Positions 15,612 to 25,357 of a DNA stretch of 64,000 nt are shown piece by piece (position 1 is the first letter of the stretch; the number at the start of each line of letters is the position of its first letter). A program made the position numbers and the translations under genes. The notes beneath the pieces are model-generated. The model was not told where the DNA came from. It did not search any database and saw only the letters and a list, made by a program, of their open reading frames with translations. The stretch covers positions 1-64,000 of the forward strand of contig CAWBZB010000014.1 in the NCBI GenBank assembly GCA_963793105.1. The letters run 5' to 3'. Origin of the DNA: UBA10649 sp963793105. GTDB lineage: Bacteria > Actinomycetota > Actinomycetes > S36-B12.

Positions 15612-16694
15612 TCAGCCGACCACGCGCAGGCCGCGAGGTGCCTCGGTGAGGATTCGCGGGCCGGCGTCGGTGACGACGAGGGTGTCTTCGATGCGAACTC
15701 CGCCTCTGCCCGGGAGATACACCCCGGGCTCGACGGTTATCGCCATTCCCGACCTGATGGTACCCGTGGAGCGTGCGCCGACGTTCGGGGCCTCGTGGAT
15801 CTGCAGGCCCACCCCGTGTCCGAGTCCGTGGGTGAATCGATCTGCGAACCCCCCAGCGCCCACGATGTCGCGGGCAATGGTGTCGATGCCGCGCGCCGAC
15901 GCCCCGGCCTGGTAGGCCTGCGCGGCGGCCGACCGGGCGGCCTCCACGACGGCATGGATCTCCTCCTGCCACGAGGCGACGACCCCGCCCACCACGAAGG
16001 TCCGCGTCATGTCGGCGTGGTAGCCGTCGACGCGTGCCCCGGCGTCCACGACGACCAGGTCGCCGGCCGACAGCGTCCGACGCCCGGGCTGATGATGCGG
16101 GATCGCGGAGTGGGGGCCGCTCCCCACGATGGTGTCGAAGGCACGGTCCTCGGCGCCCAGCTCGCCGAAGAGCTGCTCGAGTCGTCGCGCCAGGGTGATC
16201 TCCGACACGCCCGCCCGCATCTCGCCCGCCAATCGGTCGAGGGCGGTCACCGTGATCGCGGTGGCCTCTTCCAGGGCAGTCAGTTCGTCCTCGTCCTTGA
16301 TCGCCCGCAGGCCCTCGACGAGGCCGTGGGTCACCACCGGCTCCGTCACGGCCTGTCGCACCATGGCGGCATCCCCGACGGGCAGCACCGCCTCGACCGC
16401 CACTGGTCCCCGACCCAGGGCCGCGGCCACGGCAGCAAGAGTGTCCCGATCGATCAGCACGGGCAGATCCGGGCTCTCCTGCGCCACCTGGTCGACGTAG
16501 CGGCCGTCGGTCGCGATGAGGTCGTCGTCGGGGTGCGGAGCCAGCACCAGGACTGCGTTGCTCCCCGAGAACCCGCTCAGGTAGCGCACATTCGACAGGT
16601 CCGTCACCAGGAGCGTGACCTCGCCGTGCTCCTCAGCCAGCACCTTCCGCAGGCTGCCGCGGCGGGCCGCATGCCGCTCGACGGGAATCGGCAC
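15612..16694 (-). CDS. pepP: Xaa-Pro aminopeptidase (M24B)
   Basis: 360-residue cytoplasmic peptidase that removes residues preceding proline. It has an N-terminal creatinase-like domain and a C-terminal pita-bread domain. The dinuclear metal ligands are visible: Asp in VVVDAGARVDG and HADMTRTF, His in THGLGHGVGLQIHE, Glu in VEPGVYLPG and Glu in GGVRIEDT. The GTG start at 16694 is 4 nt after the aroQ stop. Its position directly before efp is conserved in actinobacteria. Confidence 0.93.
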   Translation of the reverse strand: MPIPVERHAARRGSLRKVLAEEHGEVTLLVTDLSNVRYLSGFSGSNAVLVLAPHPDDDLIATDGRYVDQVAQESPDLPVLIDRDTLAAVAAALGRGPVAVEAVLPVGDAAMVRQAVTEPVVTHGLVEGLRAIKDEDELTALEEATAITVTALDRLAGEMRAGVSEITLARRLEQLFGELGAEDRAFDTIVGSGPHSAIPHHQPGRRTLSAGDLVVVDAGARVDGYHADMTRTFVVGGVVASWQEEIHAVVEAARSAAAQAYQAGASARGIDTIARDIVGAGGFADRFTHGLGHGVGLQIHEAPNVGARSTGTIRSGMAITVEPGVYLPGRGGVRIEDTLVVTDAGPRILTEAPRGLRVVG

Positions 16695-16698
16695 GGAC

Positions 16699-17136
16699 TC
16701 AGCCCGCGAGCAGCGTGGCGAGCGCGCGCAGCGCCAGGCGGTACGAATCGAGCCCGAAACCGGCGATCGTTCCGGTCGCGACACCCGCGATGACCGACGT
16801 GTGCCGGAACTCCTCGCGCGCCGCGGGGTTCGAGAGGTGCACTTCGATCAACGGGGACGTCACCAACGCGCAGGCATCGCGCAGGGCGTAGGAGTAGTGG
16901 GTGAAGGCGGCCGGGTTCAGGATGACGCACGCCTTCTCGTCCTCGGCCCGGTGCAGCCAGCCGATCAGCTCGGACTCGTCGTTGGTCTGGAGCACCGTCG
17001 CGGTCAGTCCGAGCGACTCCGCCATGTCGCGGCACTCGGCCGCCAGATCCTCGAAGGTGGCATGCCCGTAGATGCCGGGCTCGCGAGTGCCGAGCCGGTT
17101 CAGGTTGGGACCGTTGAGGACGTACACGTGCGCCAT
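16699..17136 (-). CDS. aroQ: 3-dehydroquinate dehydratase, type II
   Basis: 145 residues; third step of the shikimate pathway (3-dehydroquinate to 3-dehydroshikimate). The signature GPNLNRLGTREPGIYG supplies the catalytic Arg and Tyr. NPAAFTHYSYALRDA has the catalytic His region and HLSNPAAREEFRHTSV the substrate contacts. Ten nt separate it from aroB upstream. Confidence 0.95.
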   Translation of the reverse strand: MAHVYVLNGPNLNRLGTREPGIYGHATFEDLAAECRDMAESLGLTATVLQTNDESELIGWLHRAEDEKACVILNPAAFTHYSYALRDACALVTSPLIEVHLSNPAAREEFRHTSVIAGVATGTIAGFGLDSYRLALRALATLLAG

Positions 17137-17146
17137 GGCGAGGACT

Positions 17147-18256
17147 CTACGCGGGTGGGTCGCTGATCGACGCGTACGCAGCGGCGAGCAGCGCCGGGTC
17201 CGGGCCCTCCCAGACGACCGGATTGCCGATCCCCTGGAGGACGACGAACCGCAGCAGCGACCCCCGAGCCTTCTTGTCCACTGCCATGGCGGCGAGAAGC
17301 GCGTCCCAGTGCCCCGGGGCGTACGTCGTGGGCAGTCCGAGAGCGGTCAGCACGGTGCGATGCCGGTCGACGTCGCTCTCGCTGAGCCGGCCGCCCAGTG
17401 CGGCCAGCTCGGCCACGAACATCATCCCGACCGCGACCGCCGCGCCATGTCGCCAGCGGTACCGCTCGCGACGCTCGACAGCGTGACCGAACGTGTGCCC
17501 GTAGTTGAGCACCTCGCGGCCGATGCCGCCCTCTCCGGCAGTCGTGGCCGATGTCTCCCTGAAATCCGTGCCGACAACGTCGGCCTTCACCTGCACGGCA
17601 CGGCGGATGAGATCCGGCAGCAGGTCACCCACGGTGTCGGTCGACCCGAAGGGGTCCCGTTCCAGGTCGTCGAGGATGGACGGGTCCCGCACGAAACCGA
17701 TCTTGACCACCTCGGCCATGCCGGCCAGCAGGTCGTTGCGGGGCAAGGTGTCGAGGGAGTTGATGTCGCAGAGAACCCCGCCCGGGCTCCAGAAGGACCC
17801 GACCAGGTTCTTGCCGGCCGACGTGTTGATCCCCGTCTTCCCGCCGACGGCCGCGTCCACCATGCCCAGCAGCGTGGTCGGGATGTGCACGACTCGGATC
17901 CCGCGCAGCCACGTCGCCGCGACGAAGCCGGCCAGGTCGGTCGTGGCGCCCCCGCCCAGCCCGACGATGGAGTCGCTCCTGGTGAAACCGGCGGTGCCCA
18001 GCACCGACCAGCAGAAAGCGGCCACCTCCGACGTCTTGGCGTCCTCGGCCTCGGGCACCTCGATCAGGGTCACCTCGAACCCTTCCGCCTGGAGATCGAC
18101 CCGGACGCCCTCCGCGGACGTCAGCAGGGCACCGGGATGCACGATGGCCACCCGCGCCGACCCCAGCAGCATGCGCGGGAGGTGGGCCAGCAGCCCCCTG
18201 CCGATGATCACGTCGTACGGGCGCTCCGCGGCCACCGGAATGACGAACTCACTCAT
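17147..18256 (-). CDS. aroB: 3-dehydroquinate synthase
   Basis: 369 residues; NAD- and metal-dependent cyclisation of DAHP to 3-dehydroquinate. Visible features are the NAD-binding GLGGGATTDLAGFVAATWLRG, the lysine-bearing GGKTGINTSAGKNLVGSF, metal His in LNYGHTFGHAVE, and the KARG segment near the C-terminus. Overlaps aroK by 8 nt. Confidence 0.96.
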   Translation of the reverse strand: MSEFVIPVAAERPYDVIIGRGLLAHLPRMLLGSARVAIVHPGALLTSAEGVRVDLQAEGFEVTLIEVPEAEDAKTSEVAAFCWSVLGTAGFTRSDSIVGLGGGATTDLAGFVAATWLRGIRVVHIPTTLLGMVDAAVGGKTGINTSAGKNLVGSFWSPGGVLCDINSLDTLPRNDLLAGMAEVVKIGFVRDPSILDDLERDPFGSTDTVGDLLPDLIRRAVQVKADVVGTDFRETSATTAGEGGIGREVLNYGHTFGHAVERRERYRWRHGAAVAVGMMFVAELAALGGRLSESDVDRHRTVLTALGLPTTYAPGHWDALLAAMAVDKKARGSLLRFVVLQGIGNPVVWEGPDPALLAAAYASISDPPA

Positions 18257-18755
18257 GGCCCACCGCCGTCAGCACCTCGGCGACGACCGCGCGCTGGGAC
18301 TTCCCACTCGTGTCCACGATGTCGGTTGCCACCTCCTCGTACAGAGGGTTGCGCTGCTCGAGAAGACCCGACAGGGTGCTGCGCACGTTGCCGAGCAGCA
18401 GGGGTCTGGCGGTGTTCATGCCCACGCGCTTCACCGCGTCGGAGACGGACACCTTCAGCCACACCACCCGCTGATCGCGCAGGCGCGCACGCGTCTCCGG
18501 CGTGAGGATCGCGCCGCCGCCCAGCGAGACGACGCCGGATCCGTCGGCCAGCGCGGTGGCGACCGCCTGGGCCTCCAGGCGGCGGAACTCCTCCTCGCCG
18601 GCACCGACGAAGATGTCCGAGACGCTCATCCCTGCTGCAGCCTCCACCAGCGCGTCAGTGTCCGTGAAGGGGACGCCGAGCGCCCCTGCGACGCGGCGGC
18701 CGACCGTCGACTTCCCCGCTCCCGGGGAGCCGACGAGGACGAGCTGGGGCGCCAT
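18249..18755 (-). CDS. aroK: Shikimate kinase
   Basis: 168 residues; phosphorylates shikimate. P-loop GSPGAGKST near the N-terminus, shikimate-binding FTDTDALVE, EEEFRRLE and SLGGGAILTPETR, and the lid NTARPLLLGN. The ATG at 18755 shares its A with the aroC stop (TGATG), so translation is coupled. Longer in-frame starts inside aroC are rejected. Confidence 0.95.
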   Translation of the reverse strand: MAPQLVLVGSPGAGKSTVGRRVAGALGVPFTDTDALVEAAAGMSVSDIFVGAGEEEFRRLEAQAVATALADGSGVVSLGGGAILTPETRARLRDQRVVWLKVSVSDAVKRVGMNTARPLLLGNVRSTLSGLLEQRNPLYEEVATDIVDTSGKSQRAVVAEVLTAVGHE

Positions 18756-19936
18756 CAGCGCACGGAGAGGTTGTCGAGGTAGCCCTGGAGGTTCCTGCGG
18801 ACCTCGGCCAGGCTGTCCCCGCCGAACTTCTCCAGGAACGCGTCGGCCAGCACGAGGAGGACCATGGCCTCCGCGACGATGCCCGCGGCCGGGACCGCGC
18901 ACACGTCCGAGCGCTGGTTGATCGCCGGAGCGGCCTCGCCGGTCGCGACGTCGACTGTGCGCAGCGCCTTGGGGATCGTGGAGATCGGCTTCATGGCTGC
19001 CCGCACCCGCAGGACCTCGCCGGTCGACATTCCGCCCTCCGTGCCACCGGACTTGCCCGATGTCCGGCTCAGGCCCGACTCCCCCGGCACGATCTCGTCC
19101 TGAGCCTGCGATCCCCGGACCGCTGCGAGCCCGAACCCGTCGCCGACCTCGACGCCCTTGATGGCCTGGATGCCCATGAGGGCCGCAGCGAGGCGCGCGT
19201 CGAGCCGGCGATCCCAGTGCACGTGGCTGCCCAGACCGGGCGGCAGTCCGTAGGCCAGGACCTCGACGACTCCCCCGAGGGTGTCCCCGTCACGATGGGC
19301 CGCAGCGATCTCCGCCTCCATCTGCTCAGCGGCAGCGCGATCGAGGCACCGCACCGGGTCGTCGTCGATGGCCGCGCGGTCCGACGGGGTCGGGACGGCC
19401 GTGCCCGGTGCGACCACGGCCGAGCCGATTCGCACGACATGGCTCAGCACCTCGACGCCGCACAGTTCCCGAAGGAAGGCCCGGGCCACGGCCGCCAGCG
19501 CGACGCGGGCGGCGGTCTCCCGCGCGCTGGCCCGCTCCAGGATGGGCCGCGCGTCGGTGAAACCGTACTTCTGCATGCCCACCAGGTCCGCATGCCCGGG
19601 TCGGGGCCGCGTCAGGGGCGCGTTTCGGGCGAGGGCGGCGATGACCTCCTCGTCGACCGGATCAGGCGACATGACCTGCTCCCACTTCGCCCACTCCGCG
19701 TTGCCGACCTCAATGGCGACGGGCCCGCCCAGCGTCATGCCGTGGCGCACCCCGCCGATCAGCCGCACCTCGTCCCGCTCGAACTTCATCCGGGCCCCGC
19801 GGCCCGCCCCGAGCCGACGCCTCGCGAGGTCGTCCGCGATGTCCGTGGAGGTGACGGGGATGCCGGCAGGCAGGCCCTCGGCGATCGTCACCAGAGCCGG
19901 ACCATGTGACTCGCCAGCCGTCAACCACCGCACCAT
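18755..19936 (-). CDS. aroC: Chorismate synthase
   Basis: 393 residues; FMN-dependent final shikimate step. Signature segments: TAGESHGPALV at the N-terminus, RPRPGHADLVGMQKYGF, RASARETAARVA, and GGTEGGMSTGEVLRVRAAMKPI. Its end is coupled to aroK. The chorismate made here feeds pabB/pabC at the other end of the window among other uses. Confidence 0.96.
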   Translation of the reverse strand: MVRWLTAGESHGPALVTIAEGLPAGIPVTSTDIADDLARRRLGAGRGARMKFERDEVRLIGGVRHGMTLGGPVAIEVGNAEWAKWEQVMSPDPVDEEVIAALARNAPLTRPRPGHADLVGMQKYGFTDARPILERASARETAARVALAAVARAFLRELCGVEVLSHVVRIGSAVVAPGTAVPTPSDRAAIDDDPVRCLDRAAAEQMEAEIAAAHRDGDTLGGVVEVLAYGLPPGLGSHVHWDRRLDARLAAALMGIQAIKGVEVGDGFGLAAVRGSQAQDEIVPGESGLSRTSGKSGGTEGGMSTGEVLRVRAAMKPISTIPKALRTVDVATGEAAPAINQRSDVCAVPAAGIVAEAMVLLVLADAFLEKFGGDSLAEVRRNLQGYLDNLSVR

Positions 19937-19978
19937 GAGCCGAATCCTTCCAGAGGCCCGTCGGAACCGTCGCGCCGG

Positions 19979-20800
19979 TCAGTCCGGCAGCGCCTCGCGC
20001 ATGCGATCCACCGGTGGCTCGAGTCCGGTCATGAGCCGAACCTGCTCGACGGCCTGCCACAGCAGCATGTCGCGTCCGCTGGCGACGGGCCGGTGCGCCC
20101 ACGCCGCAGAGAGCGGGGTGGGCCAAGGGTGGTAGGACGCGTCGAGCAGGGCTCCCCGCGCGTGTGACGCGACCGCCACCCATCGCTCTCCGACGTCCCC
20201 GGGAAGAGTGCTGACGACGATATCGGCGGCCACGAGGTCGGCATCGGGCTCGAGATCTCTGGAAGCGGGCGACATCCCGTGCTCACGGGCGAGATCGGCG
20301 ACGCTCGCCGCCGCGTCGGCGCGCCTCGCGCACACCACGAGGTCGACCACGCCGAGTCCCGCCAGCGCCGCGACGGCGCTTCGGGCTGTGGCCCCCGCGC
20401 CGAGGATGGTGGCGGTCCGCGCGGGGAGCGTGAGCCCGGCTCGCTTCAGGGCCTCGGCGATGCCCTGGATGTCGGTGTTCGTCCCCCGCCATCCGCTCCC
20501 GGCGGGCAGCACGGTGTTGACGGACCCGACCGCGAGGGCTTCGGGATCCACGTCGGTGAGCAGCGGGATCACCGCCTGCTTCAACGGCATGGTCAGGGAG
20601 AGTCCGGCCCACCCGTCGTCGAGCCGTTCCAGGAAGCCGGCCAGCCCACCCTCGTCGACCTCGATGGCGTCGTAGGTCCAGTCGAGGCCGAGGGCGGCGT
20701 ACGCGGCGCGGTGCAGGGCCGGTGACAGCGAGTGCGCGATCGGGGAACCGAGGACGGCTGCCCGCATGGCGACCGGATGCCCGTCGACGGCCTCAGCCAT
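19979..20800 (-). CDS. aroE: Shikimate dehydrogenase
   Basis: 273 residues; reduces 3-dehydroshikimate with NADPH. GSPIAHSLSPALHRAAYAALGL and TMPLKQAVIP form the substrate site with the catalytic Lys, GTNTDIQG follows, and ILGAGATARSAVAAL is the nucleotide-binding loop. The ATG at 20800 overlaps the mltG stop and follows a GGGTGAGG ribosome site; an internal ATG at 20767 begins directly at the conserved core and is the alternative. Confidence 0.93.
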   Translation of the reverse strand: MAEAVDGHPVAMRAAVLGSPIAHSLSPALHRAAYAALGLDWTYDAIEVDEGGLAGFLERLDDGWAGLSLTMPLKQAVIPLLTDVDPEALAVGSVNTVLPAGSGWRGTNTDIQGIAEALKRAGLTLPARTATILGAGATARSAVAALAGLGVVDLVVCARRADAAASVADLAREHGMSPASRDLEPDADLVAADIVVSTLPGDVGERWVAVASHARGALLDASYHPWPTPLSAAWAHRPVASGRDMLLWQAVEQVRLMTGLEPPVDRMREALPD

Positions 20801-21902
20801 CCTCACCCTGCTGTTCGGACTGCGCGAGGTTCGCCTGGAACTCGGCCTTGAGCTTCAGGAACCTCTCGTACGTCTTCGCGAACTTGGTCACGCCCGCCTC
20901 GGGATCCACGGACACGAAGTACAGCCACTTGCCCTTGGCCGGCGCCAAGGCGGCCTCGAGCGCCGCCTCCCCGGGGGAGTTGATCGGGCGCGGCGGCAGT
21001 CCCCTGCGGATGTAGGTGTTGTACGGGGAGGACGTCTCGAGCTGGTCCGCGCTGAGCTGGATGTCGCTGACTCCCAGCGCATACGAGACGGTCGAGTCGA
21101 ACTGGAGCGGCATGTCCTTGTCCAGCCTGTTGTAGACGACCCGGGCCGCCCGGTCGAAGTCCGGAGGTGCGACCTCGGCCTGCAGCAACGACGCGACGAT
21201 GAGCACCTGGTAGGGATTCAGGCCGACGTCCTTCGCGCGCGCCTCCAGGTCGACATCCGCGCTCGCCTGGTCGAACCGCTTGACGAGCTGGCGCAGCACC
21301 GAGCGCGCGGTCTCGTCCCCTGAAAGGTCGTAGCTCGCCGGGAACATGAATCCCTCGGGCCGGTCCTTGGCCCACTCGGGCAGGTCCAGCTGCTTCGGCG
21401 ACCGGAGCACCTCCTGGAAGTCCGCCTTGGGCAGCCCCGTGGCCTGGGCGGACACGGAGACAGTCTGGTCGAGCCTGAGCCCCTCGGGCAGCACGAGGCG
21501 GCTGTCCGCGCGGGACTCGGGGTTGAGCATGAGCTCCAGGGCGGCGATCGAGCTCATCTGCTTCCTGAGCGTGTAACGACCCGGACCGATGGTCCCGGCG
21601 CGATCGTCGACCGATGCCGCGTTCACGAACGAGTCGGACGACAGGACGACGCCCGCCTCGGCCAGCTTCCCGCCGATCTCGGTGAGGGTGTCGCCGCGGG
21701 CCACGATGACGACGACCTCGCCCGAGCCGCCGCCGGCGTAGTCGGTGCTCTCGTCGGGGCCTCTCAGCAGCACGACCGAGAAGGCGATCATGCCGACCGC
21801 CAAGCCGATGGAGATCAAGGCGGCGATCCGCCTGCCCCAGGTGCTCCGATGGCGGGAGGGCGGCAGGGACTGGTTCGACATGAACGGCTCAAGCTGGCTC
21901 AT
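20793..21902 (-). CDS. mltG: Endolytic murein transglycosylase MltG
   Basis: 369 residues. A short cytoplasmic tail, one membrane helix (~24-44, RIAALISIGLAVGMIAFSVVLL), then a periplasmic LysM-like and YceG domain. The catalytic Glu lies in VASLLQAEVA, followed by VVYNRLDKDMPLQFDSTVSYAL. It cuts nascent glycan strands. The ATG at 21902 follows GAGAGGAGG by 5 nt and overlaps the ruvX end. Confidence 0.92.
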   Translation of the reverse strand: MSQLEPFMSNQSLPPSRHRSTWGRRIAALISIGLAVGMIAFSVVLLRGPDESTDYAGGGSGEVVVIVARGDTLTEIGGKLAEAGVVLSSDSFVNAASVDDRAGTIGPGRYTLRKQMSSIAALELMLNPESRADSRLVLPEGLRLDQTVSVSAQATGLPKADFQEVLRSPKQLDLPEWAKDRPEGFMFPASYDLSGDETARSVLRQLVKRFDQASADVDLEARAKDVGLNPYQVLIVASLLQAEVAPPDFDRAARVVYNRLDKDMPLQFDSTVSYALGVSDIQLSADQLETSSPYNTYIRRGLPPRPINSPGEAALEAALAPAKGKWLYFVSVDPEAGVTKFAKTYERFLKLKAEFQANLAQSEQQGEDG

Positions 21903-22389
21903 CTGGCCTCCTCTCCCCGTCAAGGGTGTCATCTGAACGTCCGGACGGCACCTTCTCCCCAGGTGCCCTGCCGGTCCGCTCCTCCTGATCGAGTGCCGAC
22001 TGGAGCACGATGACAGCAGATGCACTGTCGATGACGGAGCGCGACTGGCGTGTCGAACGGCCGCCGGCCTGCAGGGCCCGCTGGGCCTGCACGGTCGATA
22101 GCCGTTCGTCGATCAGACGGATCGGGACCGCGGTTCGTTCCGCGAGCTGCCGCGCCCAGTCCCGGGCCAGCGCCGCCGCAGTGCCCTCCTCACCGCTGAG
22201 GTGGAGTGGCAGTCCGACATACACGTCCAGTGCCTCCCACTCCTCGATGATCGCCAGCGTGGCGGGGATGGAGTCGGCACCCGCACCCAACGCCTCCAGC
22301 GGCACCGCCATCACTCCTCGCGGGTCGCTGCGCGCGAGGCCGATCCGCACACTCCCCACGTCGCAGGCGATCCGCACGCCGGGCCGCAC
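21889..22389 (-). CDS. ruvX: Putative Holliday junction resolvase / pre-16S rRNA nuclease YqgF
   Basis: 166 residues with the RNase H-like fold: DVGSVRIGLARSDP (first acidic residue), VGLPLHLSGEEG, LIDERLSTVQA and the closing IDSASAVIVLQSALD. The ~25-residue Arg/Glu-rich tail is not conserved. Between alaS and mltG, as in many actinobacteria. Confidence 0.9.
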   Translation of the reverse strand: MRPGVRIACDVGSVRIGLARSDPRGVMAVPLEALGAGADSIPATLAIIEEWEALDVYVGLPLHLSGEEGTAAALARDWARQLAERTAVPIRLIDERLSTVQAQRALQAGGRSTRQSRSVIDSASAVIVLQSALDQEERTGRAPGEKVPSGRSDDTLDGERRPDEPA

Positions 22390-22393
22390 CCGC

Positions 22394-25069
22394 CTACTGC
22401 CCCATCCGCTCGAGGATCATGCTCTCGACCGCAGAGAGCGCCGCCGGGATGCCCGTCGGATCGGTGCCGCCCCCCTGGGCCATCTCGTCCTTGCCGCCGC
22501 CACGGCCACCGACGCTCGGCAGGGCCGCCTGGAGTACGGCGTTCGCCGTGATGCCGAGGGCGATCGCCTGGGGTGACGCGCCGGCAATGAGGGACACCTT
22601 GCCGTCAGCCACGGCGGCACCCAGGATGACGACCGGTATCTGGGCGTGGCCCCGGCCCTTCACCTTCATCAGCAACTCGCGCAGGTCGCCGCCGGTGGTC
22701 CCCTCGGGAGCCACGAAGTCCCACAGCCGCACGTTCCCGACGTCGCGGCCCTCGCCGATGATGCCGTCGATGCTGGCCGTCAGTTGGGCGCTGCGTACCT
22801 TGGCCAGATCACGCTCCGCCTCCTTCAAGGAAGCGATCGTCTTCTCGACCCGCTCGACGAGCTGGTCGGCAGGCGCCTTCACCAGGTCGGTCAGGCGGGT
22901 CACGAGCACATGCTCCTTCGCGAGGAACTGGTAGGCGTCAGATCCGACCAGGGCCTCGACCCGGCGCACTCCTGCCCCGATCGAGCCCTCGGACAGGAAG
23001 GTGATGACGCCGAGCTGCCCGGATCGCTGGGCGTGCGTCCCACCGCACAGCTCATGAGCCCAGTCCCCCACCGACACCACCCGGACGCGGTCTCCGTACT
23101 TCTCCCCGAACAGCGCCATGGCACCCATGGCGCGAGCCTCGTCCTGGGTCATGGTCTGCGCCGAGACGCGAAGGTCGTCGATGAGCACCTCGTTCACGTG
23201 CTGCTCGACCTCGCGCAGGATCTCGGGGGCCACCGCCGTCGGGTTCGGGAAATCGAACCGAAGGCGGCCGGGGGCGTTCTCGGAGCCCATCTGCGTCGCG
23301 GTGTCGCCCAGGCGCTCGCGGAAGGCCCGATGGATCATGTGCGTGGCGGTGTGCGCTCGCGAGATCGCCCGGCGTCGGGCCACGTCGACAGCACTCGTCA
23401 CCGTGGCGCCGCTCACGAGTTCGCCGTCGACAACCTCGCCGCGATGGACGAAGAGCCCCGGGACCGGCGTCTGCACGTCGTACACGTCGACCACGGCCCC
23501 GTCCGCGCTGAAGAGCCGCCCGTGGTCTCCGAGCTGGCCACCGGCCTCCGCGTAGAACGGCGTGCGGTCGAGCACGACCTCGACGTGGTCGCCGACCCGG
23601 GCCGCCGGGACGGTGGCGCCGTCCATGACGATGCCGATCACGCGCGACTCGCTGACCGCCTCGTCGTAGCCCGTGAAGGAGGTCGTGCCGCCCGCCTGGA
23701 GGATGTCGCGGTAGGCGGTCGTCGCGGTGACCCCGCTCTTGCGGGTCTGGGAGTCGGCCTTGGCCCGCTCGCGCTGCTGCTGCATGAGCCGCCGGAAGCC
23801 GGGTTCATCGACGGTCAGGCCCTGCTCCGCAGCCATCTCCAGGGTGAGGTCGATCGGGAATCCGTAGGTGTCGTGCAGGGCGAACGCCTCCGCGCCCGAC
23901 AACTCCTTCGCACCGCCGGACCGAAGTCGGGAGACCGCGGTGTCGAAGATCGTGGTGCCCGTGCGGAGGGTCTGTAGGAAGGCTGCTTCCTCCCCGACCG
24001 AGATCTGCCGGATCCGGTTGGCCTCGTCGTTGAGCTCGGGGTACTGCGGTGCCATCGTGAGCACGGAGACGTCCACGAGCTCCCGCATGGTCGGCTCATG
24101 CGCTCCCAGCAGGCGCATCATGCGGATGGTCCGTCGCATGATGCGGCGCAGCACGTATCCGCGCCCCTCATTGCCCGGGATCACGCCATCACCGATCAGG
24201 AAGACGCAGGTCCTCGCGTGATCGGCCACCACGCGCAGCGCCACATCGTCGCGCTCGCTGACCCCGTAGCGCGCACCGCTCAGCTCGCAGGCTCGATCGA
24301 GGATGCCCCGGGTGGTGTCGATCTCGTACAGGTTGTCGACGCCCTGGAGAACCGTCGCCATCCGCTCGAGCCCCATGCCGGTGTCGATGTTCTTCGCCGG
24401 CAGCGGCTGCCTGATGTCGAAGTCCGTCTTCGAGCGCACCGCGGACAGCTCATCCTGCATGAAGACGAGGTTCCACACTTCGAGGTAGCGATCCTCGTCC
24501 GCCTCCGGGCCGCCCTCCCGGCCGTGCTCCGGGCCGCGGTCGTAGTAGATCTCCGAGCAGGGGCCGCCGGGACCGGGCACGCCCATCGACCAGTAGTTGT
24601 CCTTGGCACTGCGCCGCTGGATCCGGTCGAGCGGGAGGCCGACGGTCCGGTGCCAGATGTCCAGCGCCTCGTCGTCGTCCTCGTACACGGTCGCCCACAG
24701 CTTCTCCTCCGGGAAGCCGTACCCGCCATCGGCGATCGGCTTGGTCAGCAGCTCCCAGGCGAGCGGGATGGCGCCCTCCTTGAAGTAGTCGCCGAAGGAG
24801 AAGTTGCCGGCCATCTGGAAGAACGAGGCGTGCCGAGCTGTCTTGCCGACCTCCTCGATGTCCAGGGTGCGAACCACCTTCTGGACGCTCGTGGCGCGCG
24901 GGTACGGCGGGGGTGCCTCGCCCAGGAAATAGGGCTTGAAGGGAACCATGCCCGCGTTGACGAAGAGCAGCGTGGGATCGTCGAGCAGCAGCGATGCCGA
25001 CGGCACCATCTGGTGCCCTCGATCGACGAAATAGCGCAGGAATCGACTACGGATCTCAGCGGAGTCCAC
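22394..25069 (-). CDS. alaS: Alanyl-tRNA synthetase
   Basis: 891 residues, full length. Class II aminoacylation domain at the N-terminus (RSRFLRYFVDRGHQMVPSASLL), middle tRNA-recognition region, editing domain with zinc ligands HTATHMIHRAF and CGGTHAQRSG, and a DHHA1-type C-terminus ending in a Gly-rich segment (GGRGGGKDEMAQGGG). At 2.7 kb it is uninterrupted, which contrasts with the frameshifted synthetase gene thrS. Confidence 0.96.
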   Translation of the reverse strand: MDSAEIRSRFLRYFVDRGHQMVPSASLLLDDPTLLFVNAGMVPFKPYFLGEAPPPYPRATSVQKVVRTLDIEEVGKTARHASFFQMAGNFSFGDYFKEGAIPLAWELLTKPIADGGYGFPEEKLWATVYEDDDEALDIWHRTVGLPLDRIQRRSAKDNYWSMGVPGPGGPCSEIYYDRGPEHGREGGPEADEDRYLEVWNLVFMQDELSAVRSKTDFDIRQPLPAKNIDTGMGLERMATVLQGVDNLYEIDTTRGILDRACELSGARYGVSERDDVALRVVADHARTCVFLIGDGVIPGNEGRGYVLRRIMRRTIRMMRLLGAHEPTMRELVDVSVLTMAPQYPELNDEANRIRQISVGEEAAFLQTLRTGTTIFDTAVSRLRSGGAKELSGAEAFALHDTYGFPIDLTLEMAAEQGLTVDEPGFRRLMQQQRERAKADSQTRKSGVTATTAYRDILQAGGTTSFTGYDEAVSESRVIGIVMDGATVPAARVGDHVEVVLDRTPFYAEAGGQLGDHGRLFSADGAVVDVYDVQTPVPGLFVHRGEVVDGELVSGATVTSAVDVARRRAISRAHTATHMIHRAFRERLGDTATQMGSENAPGRLRFDFPNPTAVAPEILREVEQHVNEVLIDDLRVSAQTMTQDEARAMGAMALFGEKYGDRVRVVSVGDWAHELCGGTHAQRSGQLGVITFLSEGSIGAGVRRVEALVGSDAYQFLAKEHVLVTRLTDLVKAPADQLVERVEKTIASLKEAERDLAKVRSAQLTASIDGIIGEGRDVGNVRLWDFVAPEGTTGGDLRELLMKVKGRGHAQIPVVILGAAVADGKVSLIAGASPQAIALGITANAVLQAALPSVGGRGGGKDEMAQGGGTDPTGIPAALSAVESMILERMGQ

Positions 25070-25071
25070 GA

Positions 25072-25344
25072 CTACTCTCCCTGCTTGGACTGACGAAGGA
25101 CGCGGGCAGCAGCCGCTCCGGGGAGCGGCGCTGGCCTGGCACCGAGCTCACGAGTCTCGACCGCCGAGACCGCCTCCGAAGCCATCATCCGGGCCGCGCT
25201 GAGCGCGTGGGCCGCCGACAGGCCGAGCTGCTGAGCGCTGACCACGACGCCCTTGTCCCGAGCGTCGGCGATCGCCTGCTGGGCTCGTCGGTACACCACG
25301 ATCCCGCCGGCCGCGCCGACGGCTACCCAGACGATCCTCCGCAT
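25072..25344 (-). CDS. Small single-pass membrane protein (resembles DUF6167)
   Basis: 90 residues. An N-terminal helix (RIVWVAVGAAGGIVVYRRA) is followed by an amphipathic Ala-rich region. Proteins like this commonly sit between rarA and alaS in actinobacteria; function unknown. The ATG at 25344 has TAGGGT 7 nt upstream (leaderless). Longer in-frame starts inside rarA are rejected because they add only shadow sequence of rarA. Confidence 0.7.
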   Translation of the reverse strand: MRRIVWVAVGAAGGIVVYRRAQQAIADARDKGVVVSAQQLGLSAAHALSAARMMASEAVSAVETRELGARPAPLPGAAAARVLRQSKQGE

Positions 25345-25351
25345 GGAGCCA

Positions 25352-25357
25352 ACCCTA
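25352..25357 (-). promoter_or_regulatory. -10 element overlapping the rarA stop codon
   Basis: TAGGGT on the reverse strand, 7 nt before the start at 25344. Its first three bases are the TAG stop of rarA (25357-25355). Confidence 0.5.
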